64,000 nt of DNA from Marinobacter lutaoensis. Its GTDB lineage: Bacteria; Pseudomonadota; Gammaproteobacteria; Pseudomonadales; Oleiphilaceae. Position 1 is the first letter of the stretch; each line of letters begins with the position of its first letter. The DNA is taken from the NCBI RefSeq assembly GCF_001981305.1, contig NZ_MSCW01000001.1:558001-622000 (forward strand). The letters run 5' to 3'. Below the pieces are notes generated by a model that was given only the letters and a program-made list of their open reading frames with translations, had not been told where the DNA came from and made no database searches. This document shows, piece after piece, positions 57,270 to 64,000 of this stretch. A program made the translations under genes and the position numbers.

Positions 57270-58853
57270 GTGGACAGGAGAGACGTGCTCAAGGCCCTGG
57301 TCGCGGTTGCCGGAAGCTGTGGGCTACCGCCCCTGGCGCTGGCCGCCGGTGGAGAACCCACCCGACGGGTGGGGGAAACCCGGCCATTCAGCTACGCTTG
57401 GTTGAAAGGCCGGGCCCGCCATCTTGCCAGCCAGCCTTATCAGGATCACGAGGGGGAGATCCCCGATTCGCTGAAGCGGTTGTCCTGGGACGACTATCAG
57501 GCCATCCGGTTTCGCCAGGAGCATGCCCTGTGGCGGAACCAGCCCTCCGCGTTCCAGGTGCAGCTGTTTCATCTGGGGCTGTATTTCCTGACCCCCGTCC
57601 ACATCTATGAAGTGGCCGAGGGTCAGGCCACCGAGGTGGCCTACGACCCCGATTATTTCGCCTACGAGGGCGAGCAGCCGTTGGGGGACCTGCCGGAAGA
57701 TCTCGGCTTTGCGGGTTTCCGAATTCACTATCACAGCAATTTCGCTCTGGACTTGGCCTCCTTCCTGGGGGCCAGTTATTTCCGCGCAGTGGGCGCCGAC
57801 ATGCAATACGGCCTGTCGGCGCGGGGGCTGGCCATCGATACCGGTACCGGACGCGAGGAAGAGTTCCCCCGGTTCAGTGCGTTCTGGCTGGAACGGCCGT
57901 CCGCAGACCAGCAGGTGCTCCGGGTCTGGGCACTGCTGGACTCCCCAAGCACCACCGGGGCCTATGCCTTCACCATCGACCCCGGTCGTAATCTGGTCAT
58001 GGATGTGGACGCGGCGCTCTATCCGCGTCGAGAGATCACCCGGGTGGGCATCGCGCCTCTGACCAGCATGTATCAGGTGGGCGAGAACAGCCGCCGGATG
58101 GACTACGATTGGCGTCCGGAGATTCACGATTCCGACGGCTTGGCCATGCTCACCGGGGCTGGGGAGTGGCTGTGGCGGCCGTTGCGAAACCCCCGCCAGC
58201 TTGCCTTTTCCAGTTTCCAGGATGACAGCCCTAGGGGCTTTGGCCTATTGCAGCGGGACCGGGCCTTCGATCATTACCAGGACGACGGCGTGTTTTACGA
58301 CCGTCGCCCCAGCCTGTGGGTCGAGCCGGCCGGCGCCTGGGGCCGCGGCAGCGTTGATCTGGTGGAAATTCCGACGGTGGACGAGACCTTCGACAACATC
58401 GTTGCCTTCTGGCACCCGGAACAACCCCTGCAGGCTGGTCGGGAATACCTCTTTTCCTACCGGCTGCACTGGGGAGAACGGGCGCCGGTTCAGCCTTATG
58501 AGCTGGCCTCCGTGGTGGCGACCCGAACCGGTTTGGGCGGCGTCGTTGGCCGCAAGCGGGAATACTTCTCCTGGCGTTTTGCCGTCGATTTTGCCGGCGG
58601 TCCGTTGCGGATGCTGGCGAAGGACGCCGACGTGGTGCCCGAGATCCAGGTGAGCCGCGGTCGGGTGGAAATCACTTCGGCCAGGCCACTGGCCGCCATC
58701 GAGGGCTACCGGGCGATGTTTGACCTGGTCCCCGACGAGTCCGAGGACCCCATCGAGCTGCGTTTAGTTCTGACCCTCAACGGCGAAGCGCTGACGGAGA
58801 CCTGGGTTTACCAGTATCAGCCGCCCCCCGGGGATCAGCGAACTCTGTACTGA
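57270..58853 (+). CDS. opgD: Glucan biosynthesis protein OpgD with Tat signal
   Basis: OpgG/OpgD family periplasmic protein, 527 aa, that affects glucan backbone structure. The N-terminus MDRRDVLKALVAVAG is a twin-arginine signal, as in E. coli OpgD. The catalytic domain follows, with AIRFRQEHALWRNQPSAFQV near residue 76 and the ITRVGIAPLTSMYQVGENS segment near 257. The GTG start at 57270 has GGGAGG upstream. It is 42 bases after opgH; in E. coli opgD is unlinked to opgGH. Confidence 0.92.
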   Translation: MDRRDVLKALVAVAGSCGLPPLALAAGGEPTRRVGETRPFSYAWLKGRARHLASQPYQDHEGEIPDSLKRLSWDDYQAIRFRQEHALWRNQPSAFQVQLFHLGLYFLTPVHIYEVAEGQATEVAYDPDYFAYEGEQPLGDLPEDLGFAGFRIHYHSNFALDLASFLGASYFRAVGADMQYGLSARGLAIDTGTGREEEFPRFSAFWLERPSADQQVLRVWALLDSPSTTGAYAFTIDPGRNLVMDVDAALYPRREITRVGIAPLTSMYQVGENSRRMDYDWRPEIHDSDGLAMLTGAGEWLWRPLRNPRQLAFSSFQDDSPRGFGLLQRDRAFDHYQDDGVFYDRRPSLWVEPAGAWGRGSVDLVEIPTVDETFDNIVAFWHPEQPLQAGREYLFSYRLHWGERAPVQPYELASVVATRTGLGGVVGRKREYFSWRFAVDFAGGPLRMLAKDADVVPEIQVSRGRVEITSARPLAAIEGYRAMFDLVPDESEDPIELRLVLTLNGEALTETWVYQYQPPPGDQRTLY

Positions 58854-58866
58854 GGGGGATCACGCC

Positions 58867-58962
58867 CTGTTGACAATTAGTCTTAGGGCAAGGGCTACTT
58901 TGTTGACAATACATGCGCTCGGGCGTAGATTCATGCCCTATATCGCTTTTATTGTTGACAAA
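58867..58962 (+). promoter_or_regulatory. Promoter and three TGTTGACAA boxes before the prp regulator
   Basis: The core TGTTGACAA appears at 58868-58876, 58901-58909 and 58953-58961. The second copy overlaps a -35 TTGACA (58903-58908) placed 17 bases from TAGATT (58926-58931). The third lies immediately before the GntR ATG, where no good ribosome-binding site is visible. The half-site symmetry TTGT-N2-ACAA suits a FadR-type GntR protein, so self-repression is likely. Confidence 0.65.
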
Positions 58963-58964
58963 CG

Positions 58965-59645
58965 ATGGCTGAAGCAACCCTCCAATCCCAAACCAGAGCT
59001 GACGAAGCGTTTGATTGTATACAAACGGCGATCGTCAAAGGCGAGCTTGCCCCGGGCGAGAAAATCGGGGAAGTGGAGCTGTGCTCCCGCTTTAATCTGA
59101 CCCGGGGACCGTTGCGGGAAGCGCTCGGCCGGCTGGAGTCCCGGGGGCTGCTGGTGCGGCGTCCGCATGCCGGCGTCAAGGTGGTCTCGGTCAGCGCTTC
59201 GGAGCTGCTGGAACTCTACCGTATCCGTGAGGTGATGGAAGGGCTGGCCGCCCGCCAGGCCGCCGAGCGCATGACCGACGAGGAGATCGCCGAACTGCAG
59301 GCCACCCTGGACAGCCACGAGCGTATGATCGAGGAAGCCCAGGGGCAGGCCTACTACCAGGCCGAAGGCGACTACGATTTCCACCACCGCATTGCTACCG
59401 GCAGCCGGAACACCAAACTGGCGCAAATGCTTCTGGGCGATCTTTACTACATGGTGCGCATGTACCGGTATCGGCTCAGCACCTCGGCGGGGCGTCCGCA
59501 CATGGCGCTGGGTGAGCACCGGCGGATCGTCGAGGCGATTGCACAACGTGACGGGGAACTCGCCGAGTTCCTGATGAAGCGGCATATCCACGCCGCCCGC
59601 AAGAACATCGAAAAGAAAATCGAGGAAGGTGTCCTCACCATTTGA
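58965..59645 (+). CDS. GntR-family regulator of the methylcitrate operon
   Basis: FadR-subfamily GntR regulator, 226 aa. The N-terminal winged helix (about residues 12-80, IVKGELAPGEKIGEVELCSRFNLTRGPLREALGRLESRGLL) is followed by an FCD ligand-binding domain with conserved His and Arg residues (DFHHRIATGSRNTKL near 140). It heads prpB-prpC-acnD, as in Pseudomonas, and probably senses a methylcitrate-cycle intermediate. There is no clear Shine-Dalgarno sequence before the ATG. Confidence 0.9.
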   Translation: MAEATLQSQTRADEAFDCIQTAIVKGELAPGEKIGEVELCSRFNLTRGPLREALGRLESRGLLVRRPHAGVKVVSVSASELLELYRIREVMEGLAARQAAERMTDEEIAELQATLDSHERMIEEAQGQAYYQAEGDYDFHHRIATGSRNTKLAQMLLGDLYYMVRMYRYRLSTSAGRPHMALGEHRRIVEAIAQRDGELAEFLMKRHIHAARKNIEKKIEEGVLTI

Positions 59646-59705
59646 CGGGGCCGGGGCGAGCCACCGATCCCGGCATTCAAGAGCACCAATCAAGAGGCCA
59701 ATGCC

Positions 59706-60593
59706 ATGTCCAACACTCTGACTCCGGGCGCCCGCTTCCGCAAGGCGCTGAAAGAAAACCAACCTCTGCAGATCGTCGGAACCATCAATGCCTACGCCGC
59801 CATGATGGCCGAGCGGGTGGGACATCAGGCGATCTATTTGTCCGGGGGCGGCGTGGCCAATGCTTCCTATGGTCTGCCGGACCTGGGCATGACCACCATG
59901 AACGATGTGGTTGAGGACGTCCGCCGCATCACCGCCGCCTCCGAGCTGCCGCTGCTGGTAGACATCGACACGGGCTGGGGTGGGGCGTTTAACATTGCCC
60001 GAACCATCCGTGAGATGGAGCGTGCCGGCGCGGCCGCCGTGCATATTGAAGACCAGGTGGCACAGAAGCGGTGCGGTCACCGGCCCAACAAGGAAATCGT
60101 TTCCAAGGAGGAAATGGTGGACCGGATCAAGGCGGCGGTGGATGCGCGTCGGGACGAGGATTTCTTCATCATGGCCCGCACCGATGCGTTCCAGAAGGAA
60201 GGACTGGAAGCCGCCATCGAGCGCGCCCAGGCCTGTATCGAAGCCGGCGCCGATGGCATCTTCGCCGAGGCGGTCCACGAACTGTCCGACTACAAAGCGT
60301 TCGCCGAGGCTCTGGATGCGCCGATCCTGGCCAACATCACCGAGTTTGGCGCCACGCCGTTGTACAACCGGAAAGAGCTTGCGGAGGCCGGCGCTGCCAT
60401 GGTGCTGTACCCGCTCAGTGCCTTCCGGGCCATGAACAAGGCGGCATTGACGGTATACCAGAGCATTCTGGAGAAGGGTGACCAGAAAGATGTGGTTGAC
60501 CTTATGCAGACCCGGATGGAATTGTACGATTTTCTGAATTACCACGACTTCGAGCAGAAGCTGGATCAGCTGTTCGCCCAGAACAAAGCGTAA
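59706..60593 (+). CDS. prpB: 2-methylisocitrate lyase
   Basis: Cleaves 2-methylisocitrate to pyruvate and succinate, the last methylcitrate-cycle step. The ICL/PEPM superfamily active-site motif is QKRCGHRP near residue 118, with the catalytic cysteine. The metal-binding aspartates lie in [11 protein letters not shown] near 88. The length of 295 aa matches E. coli PrpB. It lies 60 bases after the GntR gene. Confidence 0.95.
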   Translation: MSNTLTPGARFRKALKENQPLQIVGTINAYAAMMAERVGHQAIYLSGGGVANASYGLPDLGMTTMNDVVEDVRRITAASELPLLVDIDTGWGGAFNIARTIREMERAGAAAVHIEDQVAQKRCGHRPNKEIVSKEEMVDRIKAAVDARRDEDFFIMARTDAFQKEGLEAAIERAQACIEAGADGIFAEAVHELSDYKAFAEALDAPILANITEFGATPLYNRKELAEAGAAMVLYPLSAFRAMNKAALTVYQSILEKGDQKDVVDLMQTRMELYDFLNYHDFEQKLDQLFAQNKA

Positions 60594-60620
60594 ACAACGA
60601 GAGACCGAGGGAGAGAAACA

Positions 60621-61751
60621 ATGGCTGAAGCAAAGACACTCGGCGGCGCCGGCCTGCGGGGCCAGGTGGCGGGCCAGACGGCCCTGTGTACCGTGGGCAA
60701 GAGCGGTACCGGGCTGACCTACCGCGGCTATGACATCACCGACCTGGCCGAACACGCCCAGTTCGAGGAGGTCGCTTACCTGCTGCTGCGGGGCAAGCTC
60801 CCCAACCGGCAGGAACTGGAGGCCTACAAGGCCAGGCTGAAGAGCCTGCGTGGCCTGCCCGAGGCCCTGAAAACCGTCCTTGAGCAGATCCCCAAGGATG
60901 CTCACCCGATGGATGTGATGCGCACCGGCTGCTCCATGCTGGGTAACCTGGAAACGGAAAAGGACTTCAGCGAGCAGGACGACAAAATCGACCGTATGCT
61001 GGCGGTGTTCCCGTCCATCATCACTTACTGGTACCGCTACGCCCACGACGGTGTTCGTATTGACACGGAAAGCGACGCCGACTCCATTGGCGGCCACTTC
61101 CTGACGCTCCTGCACGGCAAGAAGCCGAACGAACTGCATGAGCGGGTGATGAATGTGTCGCTGATCCTGTACGCGGAGCATGAGTTCAATGCTTCCACCT
61201 TTACCGCACGGGTCTGCGCCTCCACGCTGTCCGACATCCACAGCTGTGTCACCGGGGCCATCGGCTCCCTGCGCGGCCCGCTGCACGGCGGTGCCAACGA
61301 AGCAGCGATGGAGCTGATCCAGCGCTTCAAGACGCCGGACGAGGCGGAGCAGGGCTTGCTGGAGATGCTGGCGCGCAAGGAAAAGATTATGGGCTTCGGT
61401 CATGCCATCTACCGTGAGTCCGATCCCCGCAACGCGATCATCAAGCAGTGGTCCAAGAAGCTGGCGGAGGAGGTGGGCGACACCGTGCTCTACCCGGTAT
61501 CCGTCCGTTGCGAGGAAGTCATGTGGCGCGAGAAAAAGCTGTTCTGCAACGCGGACTTTTTCCATGCCTCCGCCTATCACTTCATGGGCATTCCGACGGA
61601 GCTGTTCACGCCGATTTTCGTGATGTCCCGGGTATCCGGCTGGACCGCCCACGTGAAGGAGCAGCGGGCCAACAACCGGATCATCCGTCCGAGCGCGGAG
61701 TACACCGGGCCCGAGCCCCAGGCCTGGGTTCCCATCGAAGAACGCGCCTGA
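60621..61751 (+). CDS. prpC: 2-methylcitrate synthase
   Basis: Condenses propionyl-CoA with oxaloacetate to 2-methylcitrate. The citrate-synthase fold is complete, with GLTYRGYDITDLA near residue 31, the catalytic histidine in GPLHGGANEAAMEL near 220 and the GFGHAIYRESDPRN motif near 258. The length of 376 aa suits PrpC rather than the longer type II citrate synthase. It ends just before a strong hairpin. Confidence 0.93.
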   Translation: MAEAKTLGGAGLRGQVAGQTALCTVGKSGTGLTYRGYDITDLAEHAQFEEVAYLLLRGKLPNRQELEAYKARLKSLRGLPEALKTVLEQIPKDAHPMDVMRTGCSMLGNLETEKDFSEQDDKIDRMLAVFPSIITYWYRYAHDGVRIDTESDADSIGGHFLTLLHGKKPNELHERVMNVSLILYAEHEFNASTFTARVCASTLSDIHSCVTGAIGSLRGPLHGGANEAAMELIQRFKTPDEAEQGLLEMLARKEKIMGFGHAIYRESDPRNAIIKQWSKKLAEEVGDTVLYPVSVRCEEVMWREKKLFCNADFFHASAYHFMGIPTELFTPIFVMSRVSGWTAHVKEQRANNRIIRPSAEYTGPEPQAWVPIEERA

Positions 61752-61758
61752 GAACTTC

Positions 61759-61786
61759 CGCGGGTACCCCGTCCGGGGTACCCGCG
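61759..61786 (+). repeat. Intercistronic hairpin between prpC and acnD
   Basis: A perfect 13-bp inverted repeat CGCGGGTACCCCG (61759-61771 and 61774-61786) has only a two-base TC centre. No U-run follows, so it is more likely an RNA-stability or partial-termination element than a full terminator. Confidence 0.75.
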
Positions 61787-61825
61787 CGATCGCTGTCACC
61801 GAATTCCTGATTAGAGCTCCTGTTC

Positions 61826-64000
61826 ATGAACACCAAATACCGCAAGCCGCTTCCCGGCACCGATCTGGACTACTACGATACCCGGCAAGCCGTCGAGGAC
61901 ATCCAGCCCGGCGCCTATGACACCCTGCCGTACACTTCCCGGATTCTGGCCGAACAGCTGGTCCGCCGCTGTGACCCGGAGATCCTGACCGAATCCCTGA
62001 AACAACTGATCGAACGGCGCCGCGACCGGGACTTCCCTTGGTATCCGGCCCGGGTGGTCTGCCATGACATTCTCGGCCAGACCGCGCTGGTCGATCTGGC
62101 CGGCCTGCGCGATGCCATCGCCGAGAAGGGCGGTGATCCGTCCAAGGTCAACCCGGTGGTGCCGACCCAGCTGATCGTCGACCACTCCCTGGCGGTGGAG
62201 CACGCCGGCTTCGAGAAGGACGCCTTCGAGAAGAACCGAGAGATCGAGGAGCGCCGTAACGAGGACCGCTTCCACTTCATCAACTGGACCAAGACCGCGT
62301 TCAAGAATGTGGACGTGATTCCGGCCGGTAACGGCATCATGCACCAGATCAATCTGGAGAAGATGTCGCCGGTGATTCAGGCCCGGGACGGCGTTGCCTT
62401 CCCGGACACCTGTGTCGGCACCGATTCGCACACCCCGCACGTGGACGCCCTGGGTGTGATCGCCATCGGTGTCGGCGGCCTGGAGGCGGAAACCGTGATG
62501 CTGGGGCATCCGTCGATGATGCGACTGCCGGACATCGTCGGCGTTGAGCTGGTGGGCAAGCGCCAGCCGGGCATCACCGCCACCGACATTGTGCTGGCTC
62601 TGACCGAGTTCCTGCGCCAGGAGCGGGTGGTTGGCGCCTATCTGGAGTTCTTCGGTGAAGGGGCATCCAGCCTGACCATCGGCGACCGTGCCACCATCTC
62701 CAACATGACGCCAGAGTATGGTGCCACCGCCGCGATGTTCTACATCGACGAACAGACCATCGACTATCTGAAGCTGACCGGCCGCGAGCCCGAGCAAGTC
62801 GCCCTGGTCGAGCACTACGCCCGTACCACCGGTCTCTGGGCCGACGCCCTGAACACCGCCCGGTACGAACGTGTGCTGCGCTTCGACCTGTCCTCGGTCG
62901 AGCGCAACCTGGCCGGTCCGTCCAACCCGCACCGCCGGCTTCCGACCAAGGCCCTGCACGAGCGCGGCATCGCCGACGAAGCCAAGCTGGCGGAGGCCCG
63001 CCAGGCGGAAGCCGAGGGGCGATTGCCGGACGGCGCGGTGATCATCGCCGCCATCACCTCGTGCACCAACACCTCCAACCCGCGCAACGTGGTGGCTGCA
63101 GGGCTGCTGGCGAAAAAGGCCAATGAGCTGGGGCTGGCACGCAAGTCGTGGGTGAAATCCTCCTTTGCACCCGGCTCCAAGGTGGCCCGCCTGTACCTGG
63201 AAGAAGCCGGCCTGCTGCCGGAGCTGGAAAAGCTGGGCTTTGGCATCGTCGCCTATGCCTGCACCACCTGTAACGGCATGTCTGGCGCGCTGGACCCGGA
63301 CATTCAGCAGGAAATCATTGACCGTGATTTGTATTCGGTGGCCGTCCTGTCCGGTAACCGCAACTTCGACGGTCGCATCCACCCGTACGCCAAGCAGGCG
63401 TTCCTGGCCTCACCGCCGCTGGTGGTGGCCTATGCCATCGCCGGCACCATCCGTTTCGACATCGAGAAGGACGTGCTGGGCACCGATGCCAACGGCCACC
63501 CGGTAACCCTGAAGGATATCTGGCCGTCGGACGAGGAAATCGACGCCATCGTCAACCAGTACGTCAAGCCGGAGCAGTTCAAGCAGGTGTACATTCCGAT
63601 GTTCAACCTGGACAAGGCGGAACAGGCGCCCAGCCCCTTGTACGACTGGCGGCCGATGTCCACCTACATCCGCCGGCCGCCCTACTGGGAAGGTGCCTTG
63701 GCAGCCGAGCGTACCCTGACCGGCATGCGTCCGCTGGCGGTCCTGGGGGACAACATCACCACCGACCACTTGTCGCCGTCCAACGCCATCCTGCCGGACA
63801 GCGCCGCAGGTGAATACCTGGCGAAAATGGGCTTGCCAGAGGAAGATTTCAACTCTTACGCGACCCACCGGGGTGATCACCTGACCGCCCAGCGCGCGAC
63901 CCTGGCCAACCCGAAACTGCTGAACGAGATGGTACGGGACGACAGCGGCGAGGTGGTTCAGGGGTCCCTGGCCCGGCTGGAGCCGGAAGGCAAGGTGATG
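61826..64000 (+). CDS. acnD: Fe/S-dependent 2-methylisocitrate dehydratase AcnD (3' end beyond window)
   Basis: Aconitase-family enzyme that dehydrates 2-methylcitrate to 2-methyl-cis-aconitate, needing PrpF for isomerisation. The frame runs open from the ATG at 61826 to the last base (725 codons), so about 140 codons are missing. Fe-S cysteine motifs are AITSCTNTSN (~415) and YACTTCNGMSGALDP (~480), the latter typical of AcnD. Substrate motifs include DTCVGTDSHTPH near 195 and GDNITTDHLSPS near 645. A long opposite-strand open frame over it is a shadow. Confidence 0.93.
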   Translation, partial: MNTKYRKPLPGTDLDYYDTRQAVEDIQPGAYDTLPYTSRILAEQLVRRCDPEILTESLKQLIERRRDRDFPWYPARVVCHDILGQTALVDLAGLRDAIAEKGGDPSKVNPVVPTQLIVDHSLAVEHAGFEKDAFEKNREIEERRNEDRFHFINWTKTAFKNVDVIPAGNGIMHQINLEKMSPVIQARDGVAFPDTCVGTDSHTPHVDALGVIAIGVGGLEAETVMLGHPSMMRLPDIVGVELVGKRQPGITATDIVLALTEFLRQERVVGAYLEFFGEGASSLTIGDRATISNMTPEYGATAAMFYIDEQTIDYLKLTGREPEQVALVEHYARTTGLWADALNTARYERVLRFDLSSVERNLAGPSNPHRRLPTKALHERGIADEAKLAEARQAEAEGRLPDGAVIIAAITSCTNTSNPRNVVAAGLLAKKANELGLARKSWVKSSFAPGSKVARLYLEEAGLLPELEKLGFGIVAYACTTCNGMSGALDPDIQQEIIDRDLYSVAVLSGNRNFDGRIHPYAKQAFLASPPLVVAYAIAGTIRFDIEKDVLGTDANGHPVTLKDIWPSDEEIDAIVNQYVKPEQFKQVYIPMFNLDKAEQAPSPLYDWRPMSTYIRRPPYWEGALAAERTLTGMRPLAVLGDNITTDHLSPSNAILPDSAAGEYLAKMGLPEEDFNSYATHRGDHLTAQRATLANPKLLNEMVRDDSGEVVQGSLARLEPEGKVM

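Noticed and set aside
58938..61799. Minus-strand open frame of about 953 codons opposite the GntR gene, prpB and prpC
   Set aside because: Shadow frame produced by high-GC codon bias; the plus-strand proteins have clear catalytic motifs throughout.
61811..63382. Minus-strand open frame opposite acnD
   Set aside because: The plus strand carries a full aconitase-family sequence open to the window end; the opposite frame has no domain.

Overview
This window is a dense, high-GC housekeeping region of a gammaproteobacterial chromosome. Gene content and order point to Marinobacter or a close relative: exbB-exbD-msbA-lpxK-trm112-kdsB-ptp-murB, guaB-guaA-tadA, ruvCAB-ybgC-tolQRAB-pal-cpoB-tRNA-Lys-nadA, a stand-alone fabR, and a GntR-prpB-prpC-acnD methylcitrate cluster. 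The genus is an inference from synteny, not a measured identity. I see no prophage, insertion sequence, CRISPR array or rRNA.

Layout. 0-6.5 kb holds envelope and lipid A genes (exbBD, msbA, lpxK, kdsB, murB), mostly overlapping and co-directional. 6.5-14.7 kb holds proS, an Lrp-family regulator, leuA, a cold-shock gene with a long leader, prpE and xseA. 14.7-24.7 kb holds purine synthesis (guaB, guaA), tadA, nucleotide-sugar genes (galE, ugd), a HIT protein, fabR, aspS and yebC. 24.7-33.9 kb is ruvCAB followed by the complete Tol-Pal system, a tRNA-Lys gene and nadA. 33.9-42 kb holds a BepA-like protease, tusA, perM, bcp, dapA, bamC, purC, an outer-membrane protein and a UDP-sugar epimerase. 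42-48.3 kb is an accessory catabolic unit: 5-oxoprolinase pxpABC divergent from a TRAP transporter and a MarR-type regulator, probably pyroglutamate uptake and use. 48.3-52 kb holds a pseudouridine synthase, tRNA-Val, an EamA transporter, an HTH protein and galU. 52-58.9 kb is a POTRA-less TpsB-like barrel and an osmoregulated periplasmic glucan cluster, opgG-(small orf)-opgH-opgD. 59-64 kb is the methylcitrate cycle operon, with acnD cut by the window end.

Connections. GalU makes UDP-glucose, which feeds GalE, Ugd (then the epimerase at 41 kb) and OpgH. PrpE at 11-13 kb supplies propionyl-CoA to PrpC/AcnD/PrpB at 60-64 kb. A TTGTTGACA-type box occurs three times before the GntR gene and once before prpE, suggesting one regulon.

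Most unusual signals: (1) the tRNA-Lys(UUU) gene carries an exact 9-bp tandem duplication in its anticodon loop, giving a 16-nt loop with two UUU triplets; (2) a transporter-type outer-membrane barrel related to FhaC/ShlB but lacking POTRA domains; (3) OpgH lacks the long N-terminal cytoplasmic region and is preceded by a small coupled ORF; (4) the candidate PrpR regulon boxes; (5) a tandem-repeat and palindrome array between pxpA and the TRAP genes.
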